Below are positions 11,674 through 23,472 of a stretch of 64,000 bases of DNA, one piece after another (the stretch's first letter is position 1; each line of letters begins with the position of its first letter). A program made the translations under genes and the position numbers. This DNA is from Phlegmacium glaucopus (taxonomy: Eukaryota > Basidiomycota > Agaricomycetes > Agaricales > Cortinariaceae). Where the stretch lies: NCBI GenBank assembly GCA_015039465.1, contig MU130357.1:1-64000 (forward strand). The letters are read 5' to 3'. The notes beneath the pieces were generated by a model. The model was given only the letters and a program-made list of their open reading frames with translations. It had not been told where the DNA came from and did not search any database.

Positions 11674-12233
11674 ATGGTGCAATCCGCGTCTCAATCCAAC
11701 CTCAATCAGCCCAAAGCTGCAATAAATATGAGTGCGTACAAAGGCTATTTCATGGTTATTGCACGTTTTGACCAATATTATTGATAGAAGTTGCCAAAGT
11801 TTCTGAGGATAGTGCAACAAGGCATCAACAGGGACATTGTGAACATCAAGCTTCTCGTATCCGCGGTGGAGGCGCCGCCAAAGTCAGCAGATTCATTCGA
11901 CCCCTCTACCTTGATTCTCGTCCAGCTAACTAAATGTGCCATCTACAGGATTGCTTCCTTGGTGCAATTGGAGTCTTCCTTTGCTGCGGTAAGTAAACAC
12001 TGTCAAACGTTGTCCATCTACTTAACGCTTGGATGTCAGAATTTTGCGAGGTATGCTTGGAATAAATATTCAGGTAAATTTGAGCTCGTTCTCACATATC
12101 CATATTTTAGGGTTGCTGCGACTGCCTTGCTGATATCATCTGTAAGATATCCAAGCCTATCTGTATCTTTGAATTTCCGACGGTTATTAACATATGCATA
12201 TGTGTAGGTTGCCCTTGTGAAATGTGCTGCTAG
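11674..12233 (+). CDS. Small CYSTM-like cysteine-rich protein (6 exons, 86 aa)
   Basis: Assembled by eye: exons 11674-11731, 11788-11882, 11949-11988, 12040-12050, 12111-12141 and 12208-12233, all with GT-AG introns and consistent phase, ending in tag. The fourth exon is only 11 nt. The start has a good context (accATGg). The protein has a polar Q/N/S-rich N-terminus, then RGGGAAK, then DCFLGAIGVFLCC and repeated CC/C-x-C motifs ending EMCC, with 13 cysteines, 12 in the last 36 residues. This matches the layout of CYSTM modules, tail-anchored cysteine-rich membrane proteins linked to stress tolerance in eukaryotes. It converges with the BTB gene. The family call is from layout, not a search; the strict exon phase is the main support. 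Confidence 0.65.
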
Positions 12234-15200
12234 AATTGCGTTCAACATCGGATTCGGACAGTCCGACTGGATGCCATCTGCGGTTGCTTGTAACATCATT
12301 GAATATTATGTAGACGAAAGTATGCTTGCGGCGACCACAACATCCTTGTGAGGTTGTGCCTGCCGCCATGGTTGATCTGATCTCATTATTCTCATAATCA
12401 ATGCGATTGCCATTACCTTATCACCAGTTGTCTTCCAGCTTGGTTCAGAATGATGCGTCAAAATTGCCACTGTAAGTACTGCACAAATACTGTTGAAGTG
12501 TTTCTTCCGAACGATGGTTACTAAAACAGTACGAAGAACAGATGACAACTTGAAATATGATGATTCTAAGGGTCGCGGTCGGACGAAGGACCTGCGCATG
12601 GCCAACTTGAAGTCAGTAACTTGACACAAAGCCATTGTTCTCAAATGCCTTACGTTGACGCTTTTCATCATCATCCGATTCATCGCCAGGTGACCTAGGG
12701 TCGTCAACACAGCATGTCTGGTTTTGATGCGTGAACGTGAATCCAAGACGATCATGGTTAGATGCGAACGTACCTCGTAGACATCAGCTTATAATGGTTA
12801 AGATACGTGAGCTCAATTGGATGATGATAAAGGGACAAAACTCACCAAAACACGAGCAAATGTTTATTATTTTCGCGATCGTGGACTGTGAGCGAGCCTG
12901 ACAAACATGAAAGCATTAGCCTTAAGTACGAACTCAGAATATAGTAAAATGTACTGAGGGCGAGGGGGCGAAAGAGTTGAAAATGTTTACTACCTTGGTA
13001 TCACGATGGCCTTTGCTATGCGTAGTAGGTCTTGGATTGGTTGGTTCACCACCCTTGGGTGCTATATCATGGTTAACAGAAGTATGTCTGACGGAATAGC
13101 GACGTGTTAGTGCGCACTCATAGACATCGCAGCTATGGGTTGATTGCTGATGGGTTTTGGATCGGTTGATTCACCACCATTGGGCACGGTCTTTTCGTCT
13201 GTTGATGCTATATCATGGTTAACAGAAATATGTCTGCCGGAATAGCGACGCGTTAGTACGCACTCATAGATATCGCAGCCATGGGTTGATTGCTGATGGG
13301 ATTTGGATCAGTTAATTCACCACCCTCGGGCATGGCAGTTTCGTCTGTTAATGTTATATTATGGTGACTAGAAGTATGCCTGACGAAATAGCGATGTGTT
13401 AGTACGCACCCATAGATATCACAAGCATGGGTATGGGTTGATCGCTGGTGGGAGTTGTATTTGATTCACTGTCGGTTGAGTCACCATCGTCGGGCACGGT
13501 AGTTTCGTCTGTTAATTTTATATCATGGTTAAGGTATGTCTGATTGAATAGCGACGTGTTAGTACGCACTCATAGACATCGCAGCGGGTTGATCGCTGGT
13601 GGAATTTGGATCGGTTGATTCACAACCAATTGAGTCACTATCGTCAGGCACGGTAGTTTCGTCTGTTAATGTTATATCATGGTTAACAGAAGTATGTCTG
13701 ACGGAATAGCGACGTGTTAGTACGCACCCGTAGATTCCGCAGACATGGGTTGATTGCTGGTGGGATTTGTGGTTGAGGGAGTCAGCAAGTCAAAAAAAAA
13801 AAAGAATCAAGTCCAGGCAATTCATATATAACTACACAGCCTGTGGTGATAAAGCGCCTTTCTGTAGGAAGGCGCCATAAAAACTTATCGAGTCAATTAT
13901 GTACAGAACCAAGATTACTAGCGTAGAGAGCGCCCATGAGATCAGGATTATGTGAAGTTACACATGTTTTCCTTCAAGCTGCGTGGTAAATTATACTCCC
14001 GAGATGACGGGGTATGCATCCCGTATCTGCAGCAGACAAGAGACACGAAGCTCCCATGAATTATCCACCCATGGGCCAGTAGAAAGAGGATTCGACGCTT
14101 GAGGCGTGTACCATGCATGCCAAAGCATATAGTAGTGAGTCAAGTGAATCCATAAGGTCAGCCCCAAGAAGAGTACATCCAGAACGATCGGACCAATGGA
14201 TATACTTAGACGTTGTTGTGAACTGCCTTTGGGCCGAGTCACATTGTTCTCTACTCTTCGTAATACGTACCATGACATAGGAATAAAAATAAATAAAACA
14301 AAAATACGTACCATGTCGTCCTGATTGCACAGCAAGTCCTGTCTTTTTCCAGCAATCCATTAGCTAAGTTCTTGATGTAGTTAGATTCTCGATAATTGGG
14401 GTTCAGATTCATCGCATACGGAAGAGCTTCAAATGAGAATGGATCTCTACTCTGAATATATGAGCAAGCGGATTCCTCTCGTGTATAATATTGTAAATTA
14501 TTTCGCGAACTCACAAGGCCAAAACACTTGTGTCATTGGTAAATTCAAGAGCGAATACGTGATAATTATCGGCGATCGCACGAGGCTCAAATAAAAAGCG
14601 GGAGGCATCAACACAATACATCTTTAAACACCGCCTTGTCGCTCCATGCAACGAGTCGAGTTGAGCGAACCACGCATGACTCTTAACCATCAAATAAGTT
14701 AACGTGATTGAACCTACATCGCTATGTTAGATCGCAATTAAATCTTGGAGTCGAATATATCACGTACAGTGTTTCAAGATTCCTGAAAATGATCCATCAG
14801 CCCAGCAATAACATCATCCCTCGTCGTCGTAATTGCCTCTAAAGCAGCCAGTACACAATTCAAAGTCATTGAATTGGATCCTATCATGGAGTTCTTGAGG
14901 TGAATCATCATCGATTTCATCCGCCCCAGCACGTCCGCGGAACTATGTCGTAAAGTCTGATTCGCAGCGCCTGCGTCGCGCCATAATATTACCCAGGCAT
15001 CCAGGCAAGCTGCATGTGTCAAGCAAGTGGTTGAAATACAGACAGGAGGTGTCATACGAATGCTCTCCCAGAGATTGACTAGGGACTGATGAGCAGCAAA
15101 GAATCGCGTACGTTTCTCAGCGCTCATAGACAGCGGTAGTACCAAGGGAGTGTCGCCTTGACCATCGTAGGTGGATTTTTCCAGTTCGACGAGTTCCTTG

Positions 15201-15300
15201 TAGTAAGCCACACCCTGCAATTTCCGTAAACCGCGATTCTCAGCGACTCGAAGAATAGGTTCGCGATCCATATCGGACCATAACATGCGACTGACAAGCC
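11746..15300 (+). repeat. Segmental duplication, copy B (fuller copy)
   Basis: Counterpart of 5281-8322. Unlike copy A, it sits inside intact gene contexts on both sides (exon 1 of the CYSTM-like gene upstream, BTB fold downstream), so it is probably the source and A the derived copy. It is longer because of two extra tandem-repeat units and about 220 bp near 12310-12530. Confidence 0.85.
13040..13790 (+). repeat. Tandem array, about five units of 145-160 bp
   Basis: Units marked by (a/g)tatgtctgacgg-like words near 13080, 13225, 13372, 13528 and 13688, each followed by gcgacgtgttagtacgcac-like sequence and a ggttgattcaccac word. The first and last units are closest to the copy A units. The array lies in the intergenic gap between the convergent CYSTM-like and BTB genes. 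Confidence 0.8.
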
Positions 15301-16095
15301 GCTGCGTAACGGTGTCAAGGCGCTTTTGCTGGTGGCAAATTACGGCCAGGTCGAGTACCCGAGCGCATAAAGCAGATGGTGCATGTCGGAGGAATCCAAG
15401 GGGATTTTGAGAGAGGAAAAGAATCCTGTCCAGCGCCCATGTTTCGTAGGATGCAATGCAATATTTATTGGTCATTTCAGCGACATTGAGTAACCGTTCT
15501 AACGATGGCGAATCGGCTTCGGTAGTGGGATATAGTTGACTTGGTCTATAGTTCTATGTGAGATGAAAACCCAACAATTCGTAACTCAAACCTTTGATAG
15601 GACCTACATGGCATATAATACCCAAAGTAGATCACGGAACTGCTCGACGGTATCGAACAAAGGGATTGGCGCGTCGTCTGATCTCCCTTCGCAACTTCCT
15701 TGGACAGCTGGAAAACTAAACATATCCCCAAACGCTGATGGCTCGCGCAATAGATAACATCGATGGACCTTGATAGGAAGCTGAACAAGTTAAACGAGAT
15801 GATGACTGTACTGAATTACCTTGAACAACGTGTCTTCAACACGAAAAATGCAGAAGCCGCCTTCTGAATCAGGTTCATAATACTTGGTGTCGTGTATGAG
15901 ATCTTCCCGCGGCGCGTTGAACAAGTTTGCTTTGATGAGATAAGAGACATGGGCGGTCTGTGGGGTCAAATGGCTAGAATCTGGGATAGGGAGAGATAAA
16001 GCTCCCGCGTGCAAAATCCGTTTGGACACTCTAAGAATCAGCTTAGACATGTAACGCAGCTCGCGAGCGGGGTTGAAGACATTAAGATGAACCAT
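14774..16095 (-). CDS. BTB/POZ domain protein, agaric expanded family
   Basis: Three exons read on the minus strand. Exon 1 holds the lead-in HDTKYYEPDSEGGF then FRVEDTLFK. Exon 2 (starting near 15770) holds VHRCYLLREPSAFGDMFSF, EGRSDDAPI and FRDLLWVLYA, the core of the BTB fold. Exon 3 (about 15522 down to 14774) holds SPSLERLLNVAEMTNKYCIA and a helical C-terminal region. This order is typical of the large family of short BTB proteins in Agaricomycetes, thought to act as protein-interaction or Cul3-adaptor-like proteins. The start at 16095 is the longest open choice; an internal ATG near 16050 or an upstream exon is possible. A truncated paralogue lies at 7822-8322. Confidence 0.8.
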
Positions 16096-16683
16096 CTAGA
16101 TCTTTTGGGACTGTGTTCTACAAGGCAGATACAGCCGGTCTGTTAAGATGGGGTTGAAAATGAGGATGGCTGGCTGCGAACTAGAAATGAGAATGGCCAG
16201 GAAGTATATACAGAAAGACATGAAGCACCCACGTGTCATTGCAGATGCTGCAGAGGGGATATTCATAGCATGTATCGTGTATCGATGCCTGTCGTCTGCA
16301 TCTCTGGCTTTATACATGGATGAAGGATATATAAAGGTGACAATGCATGATCACTGAAGCCCTTCTTCTAAAGGGTTTGGAGACTGTAATAGCGCAAGAT
16401 GATCACGAATTGTTTGACGTTATCGTCTGTGCCAAATATATGGCACATGACCACCAAGATCCGAGCAGCGTTCCCTCAGGATCTTCATCCGAAATGCGAA
16501 CGAACGAAGGATTCAGATGACCCTCCCTCGTGATAGCTCTGATCTTGAAATGTACAAACGCGCCATAACCTGTCTTCAATCTCAACAGCAGAAATAAATG
16601 CAAACTAAATGTATAGTCCAAGATAATACTTGTCCATTCCAAGTCCATTCGTAATTGAACACGACGCCAGTAATTCACCCCTC

Positions 16684-17232
16684 TCAGCATAAAGATGGCT
16701 GAACCATCACTGTCACATTGGCCTGTCCAATAGTAGGCGAAGGCCCAGCCTAGAATATTGAGCGACGGTGAGGCATCAAAACAATCATCTCAACCAAAAC
16801 TTGACTTACTCCTATCAAGAAAAAGCGAGCAATAGCTATCTGCGCCGCACCTGTTGGGATACTAGTCGGAATCGTCACCGTGAAATTCTGATAGTTTTGT
16901 CCCGGCGCTTGGAGCTGGGGGTTGTAAGGGCCGTTGTATAGGATGGAACCCAGGTCTTCCGGCGAACAGCCTGAAGGAAAATTGGCGCACGGCAGGAATC
17001 CTATGACCAACCCAGCCTCGATTGATGATTCAATATGGTTCTACATCCGGGGCGCTCGTTAATCTTGGGGGGAAGTATCCTGCAGAGGACTACACACATT
17101 TTTGATAACCTGTATAGTCAACTGTTGACCAGCGGATATATTGTCTCCTGCTGGTGGAAATCCAATATCGATTCCCTGTGCTGCAGCAGTCCCAGCCCAA
17201 ATGGAAGCGACTAAAATCGACAAGAGTTTCAT
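16684..17232 (-). CDS. Small secreted protein, tandem paralogue 1
   Basis: The protein starts MKLLSILVASIWAGTAAAQG, a clear signal peptide, followed by IDIGFPPAGDNISAGQQLTI. After an intron the second exon has PSGCSPEDLGSILYNGPYNP and NFTVTIPTSIPTGAAQIAIA, and a short last exon ends AGPSPTIGQANVTVMVQPSL. It shares plan and intron positions with the two genes at 17889-18429 and 19435-19979 but is the most divergent. The beta-strand-rich pattern suggests a small Ig-like extracellular domain; the family has no name I can give with confidence. The first intron donor was chosen to keep the frame (gtgtgt after AAAAAT). Confidence 0.75.
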
Positions 17233-17888
17233 GTTCCGAAAGAGAAGGTAGGAATACTTGAAGAGAGGTTTCCTGCCCTTCAGTTTACGAAGTATGAAGC
17301 CTATATTTATAGCATCCTGAGCCACTTTCTCTTTCCAGAGGGCAACGGCGTGCCCTAGTGACGCTTGATAACCATCGACTTCACGAACAATTATGACGCA
17401 TAAATGAATGGACATTCGTAACATGAATTGACAGGCGCGGCCAGGATTAACCGTGGTGACCATATGACGCGGTTGAAATCCTGTTGGGATTTGTCGGTAA
17501 GCACGTTAATTCGGAGAAAGGTGGATGAATTTCCCATGTCTTTGGCATGAGACTATTTTACTTTGAAAGCTTGAACTCTTGAACATGTGAGATAGTATAC
17601 ATGGAGACAGCCTGCTTTCCGCCGCCATTCACTCAGCACTGCGACTCTCTCCGACGCAGTCTTTTCAGAAAACGGTGTTTGATTGTGCACGACATAGTGC
17701 CTGACTTGTAGATTGCTCTCATGTCCGTTCAACCCTTGTGTCGGTCTGTTTGAGGTTTGGATAGATTCCTTGAGTAAATATTCCAGAAAAAATGTGATTA
17801 CATAAGTAAGTGTCCACTATGTATTTACTATTCAAACCAGTAACTAAAGTCCGTATTTAAAATGTGGGCATACTATTCGTAATAAACA

Positions 17889-18429
17889 TTAGACAACATT
17901 GAGGACAATAGCTTGTGTCTCAACAAGTGGCTCGAGGCCAAGCTATAAATATGTGAATTAAATATTATCCATCTTGAGAAAAATGTCAAAGCACTTACTC
18001 CAACCAAAGCGACATGGAAGACGGAAAGTTGTGCAGGGGCCAGCGCGAGTGCTGGTGGAATAGTAACCGTAAAATTTTGGTAGGGAGGCTTGTTAGGAGG
18101 TCCCGAATTCTGGAATTGCGGGTCGTAGGGTCCATTATAGAGTATAGATCCTAATACCGAGCCGGGAGCCGGGCAAGGTTCGCTGCCGCACGATTCTATT
18201 GCGATCAAAAGAACAACTTCAGTCGAGCCCGTCAAACTGTCCTAGAAAATCAAAGTCAGTGCGGTAAGGTAAACCAGCAATATAAACTTACTGGTCGGTC
18301 AACCTCCACGACGAGGCTGGAACCTGGGGTGACAGAGGTCCCATTAGCGGGAGAGCCGATATCAATAGCTTGTGCATAGCATGTAGTAATCAGAGCAGCG
18401 AGCAATGTAGCAACCAGTGTGAGCTTCAT
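17889..18429 (-). CDS. Small secreted protein, tandem paralogue 2
   Basis: Three exons. Exon 1 encodes a signal peptide ending near TTCYAQ and the stretch AIDIGSPANGTSVTPGSSLV followed by EVDRP. Exon 2 begins DSLTGSTEVVLLIAIESCGS and carries VLGSILYNGPYDPQF and NFTVTIPPALALAPAQLSVF. Exon 3 ends ETQAIVLNVV. Two cysteines in the CGSEPC word may form a disulfide. It is highly similar to the gene at 19435-19979, and its 5' and 3' flanks are similar too, so the two arose by a duplication of about 1.5 kb. Probably secreted or wall-associated; function unknown. Confidence 0.82.
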
Positions 18430-19007
18430 GATCGTGAAAAGGATAGCGATTTGGTCTTAGTGGTTGATAGGTCTTTATACAAAAAAATTATAATGAGAAT
18501 AGAACCGTCATCAAACGCGGAAGGTCGTGGCCGAATATTTGTGTACATAGATGATGGTATTCGAATGACAAAGGATCGACAAAGATCGACAACCTCCTGA
18601 CTCCACAATGGATGTGGGAATCAAGATGAGAGATCCTCGTGCGCCGGTGTAATCAGGCCAAGTAGTGCCGCACCAAGAAAAGACGGGCGATAGCTCAGAA
18701 CCTTCACCAGCGGCAAGTCGCATCGGCATTATGATCATGAAACGGATGTCCTAGCACCGATTATCAAGGAGTCCCAGTAAATACAAGCCTCCAGTAGTTG
18801 GGATTTAGCCATTTGTTTATGATCACCTCTTGAGAGATGGCAGCTGCGCGCTCCTTGTGGAATGTTCAGACAGCAGTGAAAATTTAGCATGCCGTCGATG
18901 CCGATGTGGGGGATATACAGGCCGTTGTTTTCGCCAAATAGTTAATCCGTGCATTTCTGTATAACCCTTGAAACGTTGAAACGTTGACTGCTTGACCAAT
19001 TCTGACC

Positions 19008-19130
19008 ATGGCCAGCTTGGGCGAACGGACAAGCCTGTGTTACAAACGTATAATGTTAGTGGACCAGAGTTCGGATCTACCTCCATTTCTCGATGTATAC
19101 CATCCATTGTGGAAGAAATCTGATTCCGAG
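19008..19130 (+). pseudogene. 5' fragment of the alpha/beta hydrolase gene
   Basis: About 39 in-frame codons from ATG at 19008 match the start of the hydrolase at 20515 (words LGERT, LCYKR and DQSSDLP, then FLD-YHPLWK). Homology then stops abruptly and the downstream flank of the secreted-protein gene follows. This shows that the tandem duplication unit ran from the secreted-protein gene through the divergent promoter into the hydrolase's first exon. Confidence 0.85.
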
Positions 19131-19434
19131 TCTAGACTCTGGGGTGGAGACAGCCTGCTTTCTGCATTCACTGCGACTCTCTGAGACGCAGTCTTTTCAG
19201 AAAAGGGCGTTTGATTGTGCACAACATAGCGCCTGACTTGCAGATTGCTCTCATGTTGGTTCAACACTTGTGTCAGTCTGTTTGAGGTTTGGGATACATA
19301 GATACACATCTCCTTGAAAAATTGTGATTACATAAGTAAGTGTCCAACAGAGTGATACTATTATTACTATTCAAACCAGTAACTAAAGTCCGCGCTTAAA
19401 ATGTAGGCATATTATTCATAATAAAAATATGGCA

Positions 19435-19979
19435 TTAGACAACATTGAGGACAATAGCTTTTGTCTCCGAAAGTGGCTCGGGGCCAGCCTAAAAATATGT
19501 GAGTTAAATATTATCCATCATGAGGAAAATGTCAAAGCACTTACTCCAACCAAAGAGACATGGAAGACGGAAAGTTGTGCAGGGGCCAGTGCGAGTGCTG
19601 GTGGAATAGTAACCGTGAAATTTTGGTGGGGAGGCTTGGAAGGAGGCGCCGTTGGTTGGAATTGCGGGTTGTAGGGTCCATTATAGAGTATAGATCCTAA
19701 TACCAAACCGGGAGCAAGGCAAGGTTTGCTGCCGCACGATTCTATTGCGATCACAATGGCAACTTCAGTTGAGCCCGTCAAACTGTCCTAGAAAATCAAA
19801 GTCAGTGCAGTTAGGTAAGTCAACCAATAATATAAACTTACTGGTCGGTCAACCTCCACGACGAGGGTGGAACCTGGAGTGACAGAAGTGCCATTGGCGG
19901 GAAAGCCGATATTGATATTTTGTGCATAGCATGTAGTAGTCAGAGCAGCGAGTAATGCAGCAACCAGTGTGAACTTCAT
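19435..19979 (-). CDS. Small secreted protein, tandem paralogue 3
   Basis: Exon 1 (19842-19979, 46 codons) encodes a signal peptide MKFTLVAALLAALTTTCYAQ and NINIGFPANGTSVTPGSTLV. Exon 2 starts at 19787 with DSLTGSTEV and carries the CGSKPC pair, SILYNGPYNPQFQ and the FTVTIPP word. Exon 3 ends SETKAIVLNVV with stop at 19435-19437. All splice phases agree. Upstream it is divergent from the alpha/beta hydrolase at 20515, leaving a roughly 530-bp shared promoter region that was itself copied with paralogue 2. Confidence 0.85.
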
Positions 19980-20514
19980 GGTAGTGAAAAGGAGAGTGAT
20001 TTAGTCTTAGTGGTTGATAGATCTTTATACAAAAAAGTTGTGATGAAAATAGAACCGTCAGCAAACGCGGGAGTTCGTGGCCGAATATTTGTGTGGTGAT
20101 ATTCGAATGACAAGGGATAGCAAGGGATCGACAAAGATCGACAATCTCCTGACTCCACAATGGATGGGGGAATCAAAATGAAAAATCCTCGTGCACCGGT
20201 GTAATCAGGCCAAGTAGTGCCGCATCAAGAAAAGACAAGCGATAGCTCAGAACTCTCACCAGTGGTAAGTCGCACAATGATCATGAAACGGATGTCCTGG
20301 CACCGATAATCAAAGAGTCGCAGGAGATACAACAGTCTCCAGTAATTGGCATTTAGCCCTCTTGCGCGGAATGTTTGAAGAGATGGCAGAGTGGAATGTT
20401 TGGCATGCCGTCGATGCCGAGGTCGTAGCCGTTGTTTTCGCTAAATTCAAAATTGTTTTACTCCGTGCATTACTGTGTAACGTGTAACCCTTGAAAGGTT
20501 GGCTGCTTCTGACC

Positions 20515-21723
20515 ATGGCCACCCTGGGCGAACGGACAACTCTGTGTTACAAACGCAAATTATTGATGGACCAGAGTTCGGATCTACCTCTATTTCTCGA
20601 TATATACCATCCATTGTGGAAGGAATCCAATTCTGAACTTAACACACATGGTGACCGTTCAGAACTTCTAGTGCCTGCGGTGATCTATTTCCATGGTGGT
20701 GGCTTAACAGTCGGGAATAGGAATAGCTGGCTTCCCAATTGGTTGAAGAGTCAGTGAATCATGACTTCATGATGCCTAGTACCCTAATCAAATCATGGAG
20801 GTCGTGTCACCGCTCTGGGTTATGCATTTGTTTCTGCAGATTATCAGTTGCTACCACCTGCAACTGGCGAGGATATTGTGAAGGACATTCAAGATGTATT
20901 TTCCTTTCTGGTCAAGATCGATATCAAGAATGCACATTGCACTTTCAAGATCAACCCGAACGCAATGGCGGTTGCTGGTTCGAGCGCTGGAGGGCTGTGC
21001 GCTTACTTAGCTGCCATGCACTGTGTTTCGCCAAAACCCAAGGCTATTGTAAGCATGTATGGAATGGGAGGAAATTTTTTGGTGAGTACTAGTCGAGGAA
21101 CTTATACGGAATAACATATTTAACTCTGGTAGACTTCACATTATCTCCAACCAAAGACTGAGGTATTTTTTCGAGGACGAGAGGTCTTGAACCCAGCCGA
21201 TTTTTCAGAATATATCTACCCCTTTGAGGATGGAGCCTTGGAGCCTATTTCTGATTCACCCCTAGCCTACCATCCGCAAACATACCACATCCCTGGCTAT
21301 CCCGCTAATCCACGTATGCTTCTTGCTCGACTATACCTCCAACTTGGCGTGTTCCTTGACTACTATACTGGTCAGCACGATCCAAGCCTAACCAATACTC
21401 TTCGTCAGACTCTCAACACGCCAGAGTCCAATATAGAAGATTTCAAGCGTCAAATCCCGGAACGGCAACATCCTTTCTTTCCTCAGTTTGGTGTGGATTC
21501 AAATTGGCCCCCGACGTTTTTATTGCATGGAACAAACGATACAGCTGTTCCTATTGCGGAGTCACGGCATATGCAAGCGTTGCTGGGAAAAGCTGGGGTT
21601 CCTGTAACGTTACTTGAATTTGAAGGCAAGGAACATTCGTTTGACTACGAACCCGAGGTGGAAACCATTTTAGGAGGGGCGTTTGATGAAGTTATGGGTT
21701 TTTTGAGGCGCTGTCTTCGGTAA
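20515..21723 (+). CDS. Alpha/beta hydrolase (HSL/Abhydrolase_3-like), 368 aa
   Basis: Exons 20515-20749, 20801-21081 and 21133-21723 join in frame with GT-AG introns of 51 bp each. An oxyanion-hole HGGG motif lies in YFHGGGLTVGNRN (about residue 65), the nucleophile elbow is GSSAG in MAVAGSSAGGLCAYLA, the acid is in LLHGTNDTAVP and the histidine in GKEHSFDYEPE. These are the elements of hormone-sensitive-lipase-type esterases acting on ester substrates. No signal peptide is evident, suggesting a cytosolic enzyme. It is transcribed away from the secreted-protein gene at 19979. Confidence 0.88.
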
Positions 21724-23472
21724 ACGATTTAGCCATTTAGAGTGACCTAATGACAGTCAAATATGGGTAGGCGACATGCTGCTGTTCATACGCTGTTTCA
21801 AATAGACTTCCTACTTCGCAGTTGACGCAAGCTGTCCCATCCTTATGATGCGCTTCCTTGCGTACGCACTGTCATGGGGATGACTGGGGCGATATTACGG
21901 CTTCGGTCATCGACCAGTTATGCCATGCACGACCTTTAATCCTCTGCATTCATAACTTGGAGAGAGGGCCAGCTGCTGGTATGATTAGAAATCTTTGTTG
22001 AGCGCTTTGAGATTATTATACGTAGGTAAATATCACTGAAATCCTTCTCAATTATTTAGAAAACTTTATGAATACAAATCACTCTAGTCTGTTTGATTCG
22101 AATTCTGAAACTGAATAAGGTCTCAACTCGCACATTGACCAATACCACTGGCAGTGTCAATTCGTTCACATTAATATTGGTCTGAGGCCCGGGTAACGAT
22201 AAGAAATCTCTTCTCTGGGAAATTCAAACACGGCTTGCACCTTGCGCCATGACTCTCTTCCCATGGACTGAATTCAGAACATGAACGTCAGTGTGCGATA
22301 CACTGCGTGCGCATCGGCGACTGATACTACATACTCAAGGCAAAGTTCGACTCGGCAGTTATCATATGCGTGCTGCCTATTTGTGCCGCCATCAAGTAAG
22401 TCTCGTCAACAGTTTTTTTTTAATAGAAATCCCTGTTCTTCTCAGTGATCTCATTTTATAGGCCCTCAAACACCGAAAATTATCGGAGACAGTGAGAAGA
22501 TTCATGCAAACCATTGTGAGCTTCTTGGGTGCGGAGATAATGCTTTAAATATGCTGGTATCGCTCTCAGTGCATCGCCTTCGCGATCCGCCGTTGGACTT
22601 AAAATCAGACTCGGGGGTCTTTTAAATGCCTGAATCTAACTTATACTTATCGTGTTCATCGAGATTTCGAGTAAGACTGATACTGAAGTTCACTGTGGAA
22701 GCGCAACTGCGGGTTTGCCTTGGCAGTCAGCCTGCATTGGTCGGCCGATATCAGTGGGCAATTTTTGGTTGATCCAAATTTGGCCTGATGCAATGAGGAC
22801 GAGACCGTTAAATGATTAATGGTCCAAGTTAATCCGAGTCGTAGATGCACGCAACTTGCATAGAGGCACTCTATCTATGGCATAATGGAACTTTGGCTAA
22901 AGGATCTTGGTTTCGGGTGTGTATGCAGTAGGAAAGAGACTCAAGCAAAGAAGTAGTTGCACAGAGTAAATCATTGACATGCTCTTTTTTCAGGTATACT
23001 TGGGGTTTCGGACTCTGAAGGGTTGTTTGCCTCGTTGAGCGCCACCTTCCGATCGCGACATAAACAAAGAATGGGATTGTTTCAAAATTGTTTCGTCTGC
23101 ATTCGTCCGGGAGAAAAGATTCACTCTACCTTCGCTATTTACAGGTGCCAATCACAGGGAGATCGTCATATCTCTTTAAGGATTGGGGAAGCCGAAGTAC
23201 TACTCTTAAGTCATTTGATACTACACGCGTCTTTGTTTATATTTGCTTGCAACCGATGCCATCGTGATTATGTTATTTGGTCCTGTGCCTTCCCTGTCCT
23301 GGATTTTTGTAGACTTGGATTAGGTGGTTATCCAGGTTGCCCGCGTTTCTTTCCCATACCGCCACCATCTGAGCTTCTCCTCTCCATCTCATTTTCTCAG
23401 AACACGTATGAGCAGCCCTAGCTCATTATCTAATGCACTGGCTGACTGGGTCCTCCAGAAGGAGACATCTAC
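21724..23472. other. Intergenic region before the FYR-domain gene
   Basis: No gene I can support. A plus frame at 23023-23421 has no recognisable content and probably lies in the 5' leader or promoter of the next gene. An ATG at 23408 opens a short frame (MSSPSSLSNALADW...) that stops just before the chosen start at 23473, so it may be an upstream ORF. Confidence 0.45.

Noticed and set aside
13040..13790. CRISPR-like array
   Set aside because: Units of about 150 bp with no short constant repeat and unique spacers, in a fungal genome; it is an ordinary tandem repeat.
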